A stretch of DNA of 64,000 bases from Tetrapyrgos nigripes (Eukaryota; Basidiomycota; Agaricomycetes; Agaricales; Campanellaceae). The translations under genes and the position numbers were made by a program. Under the pieces are notes generated by a model. The model was not told the origin of the DNA and ran no database searches. It was given only the letters and a program-made list of their open reading frames with translations. The stretch is taken from the NCBI GenBank assembly GCA_013368315.1, contig JAACJM010000332.1:1-64000 (forward strand), given 5' to 3'. Positions within the stretch are counted from its first letter, which is position 1. Every line of letters begins with the position of its first letter. This document shows, one piece after another, positions 47,471 to 58,576 of the stretch.

Positions 47471-48700
47471 TCACTGTTTTTCCTGTTCTAGTGGTTGCGA
47501 TTGAGTGGTGCGTTTCTTTTTTGTGGACTTTTTAGGTTCTGTTGTTTCGATTCGGGGTATCTTTTCCCCCCGTTCTAAGGCTTCCAATTGCTCTCTAGTT
47601 GCGTGGGGTTTTTCAGGATTTCTTAGTTGGAATTCCTCTATGGCGTCTATCGAATTCTTTAAGGTATGTAACGTTTGCCAAGTATCTTCCTCTTCTCTGT
47701 AATCCTTCCACCTAACCAAATATTTCAGGGTTTAGCGTTCTATCTTGGAGTCTATTATTTCTTCAACTTCATAGACTCCCGACTTCTCAAGTTTTGTTTC
47801 GTATGGAGGGGGCTGGGGGTCCGTTCGTATATCATCTTCCTGGTACTTGGCTAGTAGTTTCGCGTGAAATACATTGTGGATTCCAGCTAGATTACTCGGT
47901 AGTCTGAGCTTATAAGCGTGGGTCCCTATCTTTTTTATGATTTTGAATGGTCCGATATACTTATAATCAAACTTCTTTGCTGGCCGCTTCATGGTGATGT
48001 TACATGCATCAAGCCAAACAAAGCTGCCTTCTTGGAAGTCATCGGGTATGTCTCCCCTTTTCTCATCTGCGTACTCTTTCATCATTTCGTTGACTTTTCC
48101 AATTTGCTGTTTAAGATACTCATGCATTTGCGACATCTCTGATACTTTTGGATGTGCTGCATGGTTATTTATATTCTTTATTGCAAATGTTAACCAAGGA
48201 TGAAAGACTTTATTAGCGAAGAAAGGTGAGACATTGGTGGTGGAGTGTGGGGCATCATTGTAGGCGTATTCGGCCAGAGGTAAGAGCTCGTTCCAATTGT
48301 TTTGCTCATAGTTGACGAAAATCCGCAAGTATTGTTCTAAAAGTCTGGTTCGTCCTTTCAGTTTGGCCGTCTGTCTCAGGGTGGTAAGCCGTTGAAAAAT
48401 TTAGTTGGACTTCTAACATTTCACAGACTGCCCTCCAGAATTTAGACACGAAGGTAGAACCTCAATTGGAGACAATATCATCTGGCAGTCCATGTTTGGC
48501 AAATACGAACTGTATGAACAACCTGGCGAGTTCTGTGGCGTTATCCATTGTGTGGCAGGCTATAAATATAGCCATTTTCATGGTTCGGCAGACTATGACC
48601 ATAATAGCGTCGTATCTGTTGGATTCGGGTAGTTCTACTATATGGTCCACCGAAATGGAGGACCAAGGTCGCTGTTTGATGGGTAGCGGCCGTAACAAGC
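47471..48700 (-). pseudogene. Element E integrase and chromodomain
   Basis: From right to left: ISVDHIVELPESNRYDAIMV (first Asp), FAKHGLPDDIVSN then TGA at 48,464-48,462, then GSTFVSKFW. The usual SDRG of the second Asp reads SN-stop-G, so that Asp is lost. TAYHPETDGQTERTNQT retains the Glu. EYAYNDAPHSTTNVSPFFAN follows, then KYIGPFKIIKKIGTHAYKL (GPY-like), FHAKLLAKYQ, and the chromodomain EVEEIIDSKIER, a stop, LKYLVRWKDYREEEDTWQ ending with a basic tail (PKKSTKKKRTT) at 47,471. Like other chromoviruses it would target heterochromatin; this copy cannot integrate. Confidence 0.88.
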
Positions 48701-48787
48701 CAAAGGGCTTATTCCTTCGTGACTTCGCTCATGTGCATACTTCATGTATTTCTTTACATACTTATGAAGTTTTTTCCAGTAATAGGT

Positions 48788-50283
48788 TCATTGGATGATT
48801 TTGGTGGTTTTGCGGATCCCAGGGTGCCCTCGTAGTTTGTGGTCGTGATGTTCCTTGATGACCTGCCATCTTAGGTCTTCAGAATCAGGTACGTAGATCA
48901 GTCCTTCGCATAGTAACACCCCATCTTCAAATTTAAAAGGTCTGGGTTCTTCTGAGTTGGCTATCTTACACCCTTCTTCTAGGTGTTTATCTTTCGATTG
49001 TCGAATCCTCTGAAGTAGTAGTTCTTCATTGATCTGGAGGCTTGCACATAACCTTTCTGGGGGAATTAGAATCCTTTCATTATTTTTATTTCTTTCCCCA
49101 AGCTCCGATTTTCTTGGGTATACGTCAGATCGTCTAGTTAGAGTGTCTGGCTTTCCCCCTAACCTTCCTGGCCTGTAGTTGATGGTATAATCAAATCCTG
49201 ATAGGAATTCGGACCACCAGGCTTGACGACAACTTAGCTTCTTAGTCGTCGTAAAGAATTGTAAGTTATTGTGATCCGAATACACTTGCACAGTGTACTT
49301 GGATCCTTCAAGGTAAGCTCGCCACTGGTTGAACGAGTCTACAATTGCTAATAATTCTTTATCGAAAATATCGTAATTGAGCTTGGCTGGTCCCATTGCT
49401 CTAGCATGAAATGCCACTGGGTGGATCTCTCCGGTATCAGGGTGGGGTTGGGATAGAATGGCGGCTATAGTGTAGTCCGAGGCATCGGACTCTACTATTA
49501 TAGGTAGAGTGGGGTCGAAGTGGCGTAAGATGGGTGCTTGAGTAAAGGCTTCCTTAAGGAGATCGAATACTTTTTGGCATTTGGGGGTCCATTCATATTG
49601 GACTTTCTTTGATGTGAGCACGGTGAGTGGCTTTACAATCCCGGAATAGTGGTCAATGAACCATCTATAGAAATTTGCGAACCCAAGGAAACTTTGCAGC
49701 TCCTTGAGATTGGTGGGTTCCTTCCAACTCTTTATTATTTCTACTTTCGCTGGGTCCATTGCGATTCCGTCTTTGGATACTATCATGCCTAAATACTCCA
49801 CCGCATCTACGTGAAAATCACATTTAGAGGGCTTCAAATGTAAGTCGTGCTCCTCCAATCGTTGTAGGACTTGTTTAACATGCTCGATATGGTCTTGCTC
49901 ATTTTCTGAGAGTAGATAACCATGAAGACATCGATCATATTGTGGAATATGTCATTCATGAACCTCTGGAAGACAGATGGGGCGTTGGTAAGTCCAAATG
50001 GCATGACTAAGTACTCAAACGCGCCATAACGTGTTCTAAATGCCGTCTTCCATTCATGTCCGTCAGCAACTCGAACATTGTCCAATTTGATAAAGTATTT
50101 TGCTTTCCTAAGGTGATCCATGAGATCTCCAATAAGCGGCAGTGGATATTTATTTTTTATGGTGACGCAATTTAGAGCTCGGAAATCTACACACATTCGT
50201 AGGCTCCCGTCTTTCTTTTTCGCAAAAAGTACAGGAGCTCCAATGGGAGATTTAGAGGCTCTAATGAAGCCTTTACCAAGCAT
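48788..50283 (-). pseudogene. Element E reverse transcriptase and RNase H
   Basis: RT starts with [20 protein letters not shown] near 50,260 and [20 protein letters not shown]. Two catalytic regions are damaged: [18 protein letters not shown] lacks the residues between LD and NVRV, and the expected YLDD box after DVFMVIY (about 49,915) is missing, with a frame change. From 49,858 a 356-codon open frame covers [38 protein letters not shown], the RNase H with VESDASDYTIAAILSQPHPD and FDKELLAIVDSFNQWRAYLE, and the HHCC linker start HHDHKLRGHPGIRKT. It ends at a TGA (48,788) where a CGA is expected. RNase H looks intact. Confidence 0.88.
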
Positions 50284-50681
50284 AGTGACTTTAATTCCAT
50301 TTCTGACATATTATATAGTTTTCCTGGGGGGAGAAGAGGGTTTTCCCCTGTGTCAATGGTAATGTCATATGGTCAATGTGGCGGCATCCGAAGTGCTTCG
50401 CCTGAGGAGAACACTTTTATCCATCGATGGTAATGTTCTGGTATTACTCTCTTTATGTCTTCTTCTTCTGTTCCTTTGGTTTCGTTATTGTCGTTTTCCC
50501 CTGGTGTTGTTTGTGCTGTTCTGCCGCTGACTTCGTTCAAGCTATCCTTATCCCTCGTTGGTGTAATATACATGGTGTAGGCTTCACACCCTTGCTTGAT
50601 AAGGGATGCGAAAGGTGCTGCCCCTATGAGGCTGATTTTCAGGCGCTGTTTCTTTTCTGGTAGTTTATTTTCCTGACCCAT

Positions 50682-51260
50682 TCACTGAGTGTTTTCTCCG
50701 GTTTTCTGTTCTGGGTCTTTACTCCCTCTTTTTTGGTTCGTTCCTTCCTTTTCTTCTGGTGGGTATGGTGAGAGATATTTTGTTTTTAGATATTCTTCGA
50801 CTTCGCTTTCGTGTAGTAGAAGGGGGTCATCCAACATCAAAGTAAGTCTCATTGGTTCTATTTCGGCTTCTTCTTCCATAAGTACTTTCCTCCTTCTGGG
50901 TGGTAGCTGGTAATCACTGAGAAGTGACGCTTGTAATCTCTCTCCATTAAAAGCAAAGGACAGGTCTTTCCAATCAATTTGGGGGTTTATTCTCCTCAAC
51001 CACTGAAATCCTAATACTATTTGCGCTGCTGGGTGCAACTTAGTGACTAGCATTTCTTCTTGGTGAGTGGTCCCATCTTCGAAGTATAGTTGAATTGGTA
51101 TCCAGTGAGTGATTACTCCTGAGGAGGTGTTTTCCCCATCAAATAGGGTTAGTGGCAAGGGTCAGGGAAGGAGCTGTAATTGGTCTGGGTATTTATCTGC
51201 TTGTCAGTAGTCTATAAACAACTTGGTGGCTCCCGAGTCGATTAAAGCAGATAAGTATTC
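50682..51260 (-). pseudogene. Element E protease
   Basis: ALIDSGATKLFIDY near 51,245 is the retropepsin active site. It is followed by TGA at 51,206-51,204 and another at 51,164-51,162, both in positions where CGA (Arg) would fit. Downstream VTKLHPAAQIVLGFQWLRRI and NPQIDWK match gypsy proteases. The rest to 50,682 is an acidic linker to RT. Between 50,681 and 50,284 the linker continues in a damaged frame (MGQENKLPEKKQRLKISLIG). Confidence 0.85.
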
Positions 51261-51397
51261 ATTTTTCTTATCCACTATTTTTGTTTGAACGATAAATGCT
51301 TGATCAGATCTCAAAGTGATAGTGATGGGTTCGGGTAGTTCTTGGATTTTGTTTTGGTGAATGATTGATGCCCTGAGGCTAACTACAGGAGGGGGGC

Positions 51398-54300
51398 TCA
51401 GTTCGTTTCGTTCTGAGCCCCTTCTTCGTTTCCCAATTCCTGTTCTTCATTCTCCTGATCTAATTCGAAGATGTTTCCTTCTTTGTCACACCCGTAGTAG
51501 GTCTCATTCTCATCCTCTTCTATCACTACCCCTATTCGTGCTGCTACTTCCTCCACTCGAGGTTGGTCGTTCTCTGGAGGACAATATTTTCCAAAGTGTC
51601 CCGACGCTCCACATCGTATGCAAAGTCCGTTTTGCATTCTCCTATCATATTCTTCCTTTGGTAGCCTTATGAATGGTCTATTTCTAGGAAAAGCAGCTTG
51701 GGCAGCTCTTGCCACAGGTGGGGACAGATTTGAGCCTTATCTGAATCGCACCCTATTTTGTTGTGTGGAGGGTCCTGGTCCTGATTGTGCATTTTGTGGA
51801 TTTGCCCGCTGCCGAGGCGGTGGTGCAGCATTTGCTACGTAAGTAGGATTAGCATAATTATTAGTGGCTAACCCTGCTTCATTGAAGGCTTCTCTGGCTG
51901 AGTCAAGGTCCAATAATCGGTCGACTACTTCGTTGAAGCTTTGAGGAATATTTCCCACCAAAGTGAGTTGATTGCATAAATCTCTTCGTATTTGTAATAA
52001 CAATCGCCAACGTAATGCAGGCAGCGAGGCATCTTCAAATCGAACCAGGAAATCAGCAAAGGTTTCCGTTGCTTTCTGTAAAATCTTGTCCAATGCGGCT
52101 TGGGCATAGAGTTGTTCATCGTGGACCCCAAATAACCGAGCAAAAGTAGCTACAAAAGCCTGCCAGTTGTGAAGGGCTCGAAGGTACATATACTCCCTGC
52201 ATTAATTCTCTTTCAATAAGGTTTTGATAGTATCTTGCTGCCGCACCAGTTAGATAGGAGGAGGCGAAAGTCACTCTTGAATGTTCTGTTTCGTACAAGG
52301 TGGGTTTCGCTGAAAACATCCTGATACAGTCACTAACAAAGGGTCTCCATAATGTCCTATCGGTTCCATCAAAAGGATCAGGTTTCCGTATTTCTAACTT
52401 CGCTTCTCTGGCCAACTCATCTCGCCTCACCCGATCCGCGCCATTCCCTCCATTTCCTGCTGTTCCTGGCTCTCCTGGGGGTCCTCTGAATCCGTCTGGT
52501 CCTTGGTTTCCATCTGGCCCTTGTCTTCTGGGTGGACCGCGATGTCCTCTAGGTCCTCGAGGTCCTCGGGGGCCCTCTGGTCCTGATGGATCTCCTCCTT
52601 CTCCATCGTGTTCTGTGGGACCGGATCTTTCTGAGGTCAGAGATCCAGGCAGCGTAGGTGATGGCTTGGGTGGGGGATATCTGCGTGGGGAATCAGGAGG
52701 GGGGAACCGCCTCCTGACCTATTAGACACTGGGGGTTGGTACTCAGGTTCTACCAACGTTGGTTGATAATTCCTCTCTTGAGTAACGTCTAGGAAGGCTG
52801 GTTGCCGACGTAAGACTCTTGAACTTACTCCCGTTTCCAAAGTGGGGCCTGCAACTGAAATTTTCTCAGTTGAAGTTCTTGATCCTCAGGTTGCTCGCGC
52901 AGTAGTAGTTATATGAGGCAGTGGGTTTCTAATAAAAGTATTATCAGTTCGTGTAGCAGGTTGCTTACCTTTCTCTTTAGCTGAAAATCTGGGCAGGCCC
53001 ATCTCACTCATTGGGGTGGTTATTCGCGAGACATTTCTCACAGTAAGTCTTGTCGTTTCTTCTATGATTGGTTCATTTGTTACTTCCCTAATTCTCGACT
53101 CATGGGGTTCCTGATCTTCAACGTCTGATACCATAGTGACATACGTGGCCCTCCTCTCTTTGTCCATTCTATTCCTTCTCCACACCTCTCCTAAATTTCC
53201 CAGATGCCTGTGTGGTGGTGGAAACCGCAGGTGTGTACCTATATCCGGTGCTTCAGATCTCTCCAGGTCTTACCCTATTATTCAGAGGTGTGTATTCATA
53301 CGAGGGTAAGTGCTCTACCTCATCTCTAATACGCACGCCCTGACTTCGAGGTGTGTGTGGTCCTTCACCTCTGCCATTTGTGTCCCCCCTTGCAGGAACA
53401 TAGCCCTCCCTTTGTTGCACTGGTAGTACGTATTTAGGTACTTCTATCGGCATTTGTCTTGGTAAATACCCCAATCCAGTATCTTCATTGGTTGGTGTGC
53501 TGCGGAGCATTGGATTCATGGGTCTCGGTGTTTCCCTCCTACTATTTGGCCTGGAAACTCTTGTATTGGCTACTGAAATTGTTCACGACGGACCAGTATC
53601 TACCAGTACGTTGCACAACTCTTGTAACAATTGTTCACGGCTCACTTGATCTCCTGTCAACTCCGTATATCTTTGCTCTCCCTCCTGTATTGCAAGTTCT
53701 TCCATAGTCTCGGGCACGAGTTCTGAAATATCGAGAGGGGTCAAGTGTTGAGAGTTTTGAATTTGAATCTCTCGTGCTTCGGCAGGGGTGTAGGGTCGAT
53801 TATATGCAGGGTTTGGGGGAGTCAATTCGTAAGGGACCAAATCCATGATGAGTGGGTCAGTGGCCTCCCTAAATAATTGCTCTAACGGTTCCGCAAATTC
53901 CCTGTTTTGTAGTAGGACTTCTACATATCCTGGTCTTGATCCTTGATCCACAACTAACCTTCTAATATATTGAATTGCTTCGTCGTTTCCCCATCCCATA
54001 GTTCCCACCACCCCTATACTTCTCGCAAATCGACGGCTTCTCATGGCTACATCTTCTATAATATCCAAGGCTCAAGCGTATTGTGGAGGTGTGGCGTTTG
54101 GAGGTGTTGGTCCTAGGGGAACAGCAGGTAAGTTTTCCCTGACTTCCCTCCCTGTCCTAGCCAAGGCATGACTCCACATACTCGGTGGTCTGTAGGCAGT
54201 TCTTCCTGCGAGCGACGCAGCTGTCCATCTTGTACCTGATGGTTGATCATCAGGTGACAACGCACTTCCTATTACTGACTCATACTGCTGGGTATATGGC

Positions 54301-55230
54301 CATTGATCGACTCTTAGGGGTGTAAAAGCGTGTAACAGTTGTGGGATTTGCATCGTGGGTAGTATAATAGGCGTTGCTGGGACGGGAACTGTTGGAGAGT
54401 TTGTTTGACTTTCAAGGACTCGACTTTGGTAGTTATTTCCTGTAGATGGAGTATGTACTAATGGATCCAAAGGCAACGACGTTGTTGGATTAGGGAAAAT
54501 GTTTGAAGTGATCCCTCCTTGTTCTGGTCGTACCAGGGTATCTGTCCCTATCTCTCTCGTCCTTTCCTCTCCTTCCCGAGGTTGGCTTTCCTCCTTGTTA
54601 GAATCCTTCTCTTCAACCACCCTAATAGGGTTATCCTCAGGCACAATTACCTGATGGATCCCCTGTAAAGACTGTTCCACAACGGGTTCTTGGAAGTAGG
54701 ATCTATCCCCCTCTCCTTCTATTTGCCGAATTTCCTCTGCTATCGTGGGTGGGATCCGTACTGGTACTTGAAGGCTAGATGTAGTCGATCCAGATCCTCG
54801 TCGAGCATTATGAATCTGGGTATCTAAGGTTAATTCCTTGACATCAGGATTAGCTTGGAAGTTCAGGTGTTGAATAACTGGGTCTGGGTGGGGTTCAGTC
54901 GAGGACTGGATGCGATGTGTCCTACGAGTTCTCTCGAATAGTGGAAACCCTACTTCGCTCAAAGGTCTGTGCGTAGACCTTTCACCACTCTCGGTACTAT
55001 TGGTGGTTAGTGTGCGGATGCGGGTGGCTCCCAATGAGACTGGAGCAGTTCCTAACGCTCGTCCTGGTGTAGTCCATGTTCCATAAGGTTGATGTACTTC
55101 TCTTGTGGGAGTATTGGTCCACCCAACTCCTGGGGTATGAGTGTGGAAAGGAGCATTGTGGGTTTCGGGGGTCTCAGGATTCGTATTGGTGGTGTGTGAT
55201 TTCTTCTTCGGTTTGTACACGTGTAGTCAT
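51398..55230 (-). pseudogene. Element E Gag, large, with collagen-like tract
   Basis: The conserved start MTTRVQTE lies at 55,230; a frameshift follows near 55,190, after which a 382-codon frame runs to a TGA at 54,074-54,072. It continues in the same frame (DIIEDVAMRSRRFARSIG) to a TGA at 53,585. After further stops and shifts (53,255; near 53,180; a C6 run near 52,692) comes a Gly-X-Y tract at 52,583-52,440, then the capsid IRKPDPFDGTDRTLWRPFVS, SSYLTGAAARYYQNLIEREL, and after a shift near 52,190 ALHNWQAFVATFARLFG and FADFLVRFEDASLPALRW. The zinc knuckle CIRCGASGHFGKYC is at about 51,645-51,600. The long N-terminal domain (over 800 codons) is shared with element D. Gag would assemble the particle. 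Confidence 0.85.
52440..52583 (-). other. Collagen-like Gly-X-Y tract in Gag of element E
   Basis: Sixteen triplets in one frame, starting GPEGPRGPRGPRGHRGPP, one interruption (RRQ), then GPDGNQGPDGFRGPPGEP and GTAGNGGNG. It is in frame with the capsid sequence that follows directly. Confidence 0.85.
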
Positions 55231-55248
55231 TGCTGATGAGCAGCTTAG

Positions 55249-55259
55249 AGTCTGCTATT
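55249..55259 (-). promoter_or_regulatory. Self-priming site of element E
   Basis: On the minus strand AATAGCAGACT starts 1 nt after the LTR end. It is the exact reverse complement (11 nt) of AGTCTGCTATT at 55,631-55,621, the predicted RNA start, 32 bp after the TATAAAA box at 55,663. Confidence 0.7.
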
Positions 55260-55260
55260 A

Positions 55261-56060
55261 TGTCAAGATACGTACAGAGACTGTAATACGTAGCTCAATT
55301 CGAATAACGAGTGCTAAGTAGGTATACTTAGATACATGTAACTGCTAGGCAGCCCAATGAACCTATGCATGAATAGGGGCTTTTAAGTACTTAATGGACC
55401 GGCTATGTGACTACCAAGTTGTTGATGGTACTTAAAGTTAAGTTCTTGATGAGACGAGTAAAGAGTCAATTAATATGCAGTTGTAAGTATGATGGCAACC
55501 GCTAGGCAACGTATCAACTGATGTAGTAGTGTTGGATTCAAGCTTATGCAGTCAAGCGATTTGACGGCAACCTCAAGGTAAGTATAGTCCACTAAGTATA
55601 TTTAAGTACGTACAATATGAAATAGCAGACTGGGGATCCTCAAACCCTCAGTCTGCTTTTATACATGCAAAGTTTTTAAATTAGTATCTACCGGTTCCTC
55701 TGTTTCCTTCGTTACACACTGCCTTCTGAGTCCCCTTGACTCATGAGGCATCCCCTTGACTCCTTCAACAACTCTGACTGACTCAGATCCCATTTCCGAA
55801 TTTCTCCGAGCCTTCCTCGCTTCCGTGTTAACATCCCTCATTGACTCCTTCATTGTCGTACCATCTGACTCTATTACTCGGTTCCCTTTTCGTACTCGTG
55901 AGACCATTAGTGCTTCTTTGAATTGTCTCTCCTTCTCCGTATTTGGCATTATTTGTTCTTGATAAGCTGATGCCGACGTGTGTAGTTCGTAGTCTCCTTC
56001 GACAATTATTCGGGCTCACGTGGTACTACTGTTCTTTGACAGTCTAGTCGCGTCATAACA
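55261..56060 (-). repeat. 5' LTR of element E
   Basis: 800 bp. TATAAAA at 55,663-55,657 (minus) and the RNA-start candidate at 55,631 divide it into U3 (56,060-55,632) and R-U5 (55,631-55,261). It contains the 96-codon frame noted under the 3' LTR, which lies upstream of the predicted RNA start. Confidence 0.92.
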
Positions 56061-56215
56061 TAATTTGAGAAGACATCTGTTGAGAGCACAATCAGTCAAG
56101 ATAGAGTTCACTGTGCATACAAATAAGAAAAACTCACATTTGCTGGGTTGATGACAATAGCAAAAGGCTAGTAGCAGAGAAGAACCAGGTTAATTGGAAT
56201 ACAATGCTGGCAGAA

Positions 56216-57480
56216 CTAGTCAACTTACAGTGTGGTTGCAGTTCAAGAGGCTGATGATAGTCACATGTCATGAAACCTGGTTTCCTTAAAAGTAAATCTA
56301 GTGGTACCTACCACTGGATTTAGAGCAAATGAGTAGAAAAAGACACAAAATGCAGCCACTAGTCAACTTACAGCTACAGCAGATAGATGATGGTGGTTGC
56401 AGTTCAAGAGGCTGATAGTCACATGTCATGAAACCTGGTTTCCTTAAAAGTAAATCTTGTGGTACCTACCACTGGATTTAGAGTAAATGAGTAGAAAAAA
56501 GACACAAAATGTGACCTAAATCCCTATAAATCCCAAATAAATTCACAAAAATGAGCTAAAATCTCAAATAAATTTCACTGTTGCAGACAGTGAGGAAGGC
56601 ACTGTTACAGTACTCTGTCAAACTCATGAAATCTCTTGCCTTTAAAGTAAATCTTTTGAAGAGACATGGGAAACTCTTACCTTAAAAGTCAATGCAGTCA
56701 TAGGTACCACAGGATTTAGAACAAATACATGGAAAAAGACACAAAAAATGTGGCATAAGTCTCAAATAAATTCTAACACCATTGCAGATAGTGAGGAAGG
56801 TACTGTTACAGTACTCTGTCAAACTCATGAAATCTCTTGCCTTTAAAGTAAATCTTTTGAAGAGACATGGGAAACTCTTACCTTAAAAGTCAATGCAGTC
56901 ATAGGTACCACAGGATTTAGAACAAATACATGGAAAAAGACACAAAAATGTGGCATAAGTCTCAAATAAATTCTAACACCATTGCAGATAGTGAGGAAGG
57001 TACTGTTACAGTACTCTGTCAAACTCATGAAATCTCTTGCCTTCAAAGTAAATCATTTGAAGAGACATGGGAAACTCTTGCCTTAAAAGTCAATGCAGTC
57101 ATAGGTACCACAGGATTTAGAACAAATACTTGGAAAAAAGACACAAAAATGTGGCATAAATCTCAAATAAATTCCATCACTGTTGCAGACAGTGAGGAAG
57201 GCACTGTTACAGTACTCTGTCAAACTCGTGAAACCTCTTGCCTTCAAATTAAATTATTTGAAGAGACATGGGAAACTCTTGCCTTAAAAGTCAATGCAGT
57301 CATAGGTACCACAGGATTTAGTACAAATACTTGAAAAAAAAGACACAAAAATGCGGCATAAATCCATATAAATCCCAAATAAATTTGCAAAAATGAGCTA
57401 AATCTCAAATAAATTACATCATTGCTGCAGACAGTGAGGAAGACACTGTTACGCAATTCTGGGAAAATCATGAATACATT
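56216..57480 (+). repeat. Tandem repeat array, ~200-bp units
   Basis: Clear units start at 56,583, 56,784, 56,984 and 57,185 (spacing 201, 200 and 201 bp), with a longer last unit and a partial one at 57,427. They share CAGTGAGGAAGG, CTGTTACAGTACTCTGTC and AGTCATAGGTACCACAGGAT. Two shorter, more divergent units lie at 56,216-56,580. Where units are 201 bp apart the frame stays open and gives a 67-residue repeat (SEEGTVTVLCQT, FEETWETLALKVNAVIGTTG). Confidence 0.85.
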
Positions 57481-58576
57481 TCACAAACAAAGTTTCCAGA
57501 AGCAGGTGGCTATGCTTGAGGCTGAACCTTGAAGAAAGGGCCAAGCAAGATTCATTAAGAAAAGCCTACATAAATACATACATGTCCACACCAATGGAGC
57601 AGAAATGGCCTGAGATACAGAGGATTAGGAGGTAACAGACAGAAGAAGTTTTGCCTTTAAGGTACTGAGAAACTCACAAGCCTTTCTGAGGGGGTCTGTG
57701 AATGTTTGTGATTGAAAGTTGTGAGTCAGTAGGTTTCTTTGGTTCCTATATTAAGATGAGACCTCCTGTCAGAAGAATGATTATATAATAATACTAAGCA
57801 AGGTTCTGATAGAAACAGAGGGCAGCTGCACCTACTGCCAGTAATTAAACCCCTGTCCCCATCCATTTTGCCAGGCAAGCTTCACTACCTATGTTCCACA
57901 GCACATATGCTACATACCTCAATGAATATAGCAAAAAAGTACCTCTGAGATATACTAAGCTGTAAATACCAAGTAAATAGCTCAAAAAAGCCCTAGGTTC
58001 CACTATACTGAGCTCAACTATTTGTAAGCATAAGTAAGTGAGTCTGCAGAAATCAGGAACTACCTTCACATAAAGGTGATATACATATGTACAGGCCTCA
58101 AGCCCATCCAAATCCCAATGGGCTACAGAGCTGGCTATAGCTCACAAAGACTCCATATCAATCTCATATACTAATAAATCATTTATTGAGAGTTGGAATC
58201 ATATGTAAGTACTTCTTTATGGGCAGGTTGTGGCTGTGAAGAGGATGAAAAGTATGGATTCTGCAGTGAGTCTCTGAGAGAAGAAGAATGAGAAAAGGTG
58301 TATGTACAAATTAGAGATCCAATCAGAGCTCCAAGTACTTACTACAACTTCTTCATTGACTCTGAATAAATACTTTTTAGTTGTGCAAGAGCCTTACATC
58401 TAAGAATCCAGGTTTAATTTTCAGCTTTCTCAGCCTGATCCTGGTTTTACTTACTTCAATTTATCTTCACAACATCCATCATACTGTCTTGACATGTAGG
58501 GAGGCAACTGGCAGTAGAGCATTACCTTTTTTTTTGGGATTCTAGGTAGCAACCAGCCCATTGTTAGGCATTACAG
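57481..58576. other. Spacer, no recognisable gene
   Basis: I see no coding signature. A minus frame at 58,111-57,845 has no known motif. Confidence 0.45.

Larger units (their letters stand above)
44565..56060 (-). mobile_element. Gypsy element E, full length with both LTRs (11.5 kb)
   Basis: Two direct LTRs (44,565-45,390 and 55,261-56,060) bound a minus-strand element: 5' LTR, self-priming site, gag, protease, RT-RNase H, integrase, chromodomain, then a ~2-kb segment with an antisense gene, polypurine tract and 3' LTR. The outer flanks TAGTT (44,560-44,564) and TAATT (56,061-56,065) could be a 5-bp target duplication with one change. All coding parts are interrupted, so it is a non-autonomous or dead copy, although the LTRs are still similar. 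Confidence 0.92.

Noticed and set aside
52300..52725. Plus-strand Gly/Pro-rich frame resembling collagen
   Set aside because: It is the complement of the Gly-X-Y tract: Gly and Pro codons (GGN/CCN) complement each other. The minus-strand frame is continuous with the Gag capsid, so that strand is the real one.
56216..57480. CRISPR-like array
   Set aside because: The units are ~200 bp, contiguous and similar along their whole length, without short repeats and unique spacers. It is a tandem repeat in a eukaryotic genome.
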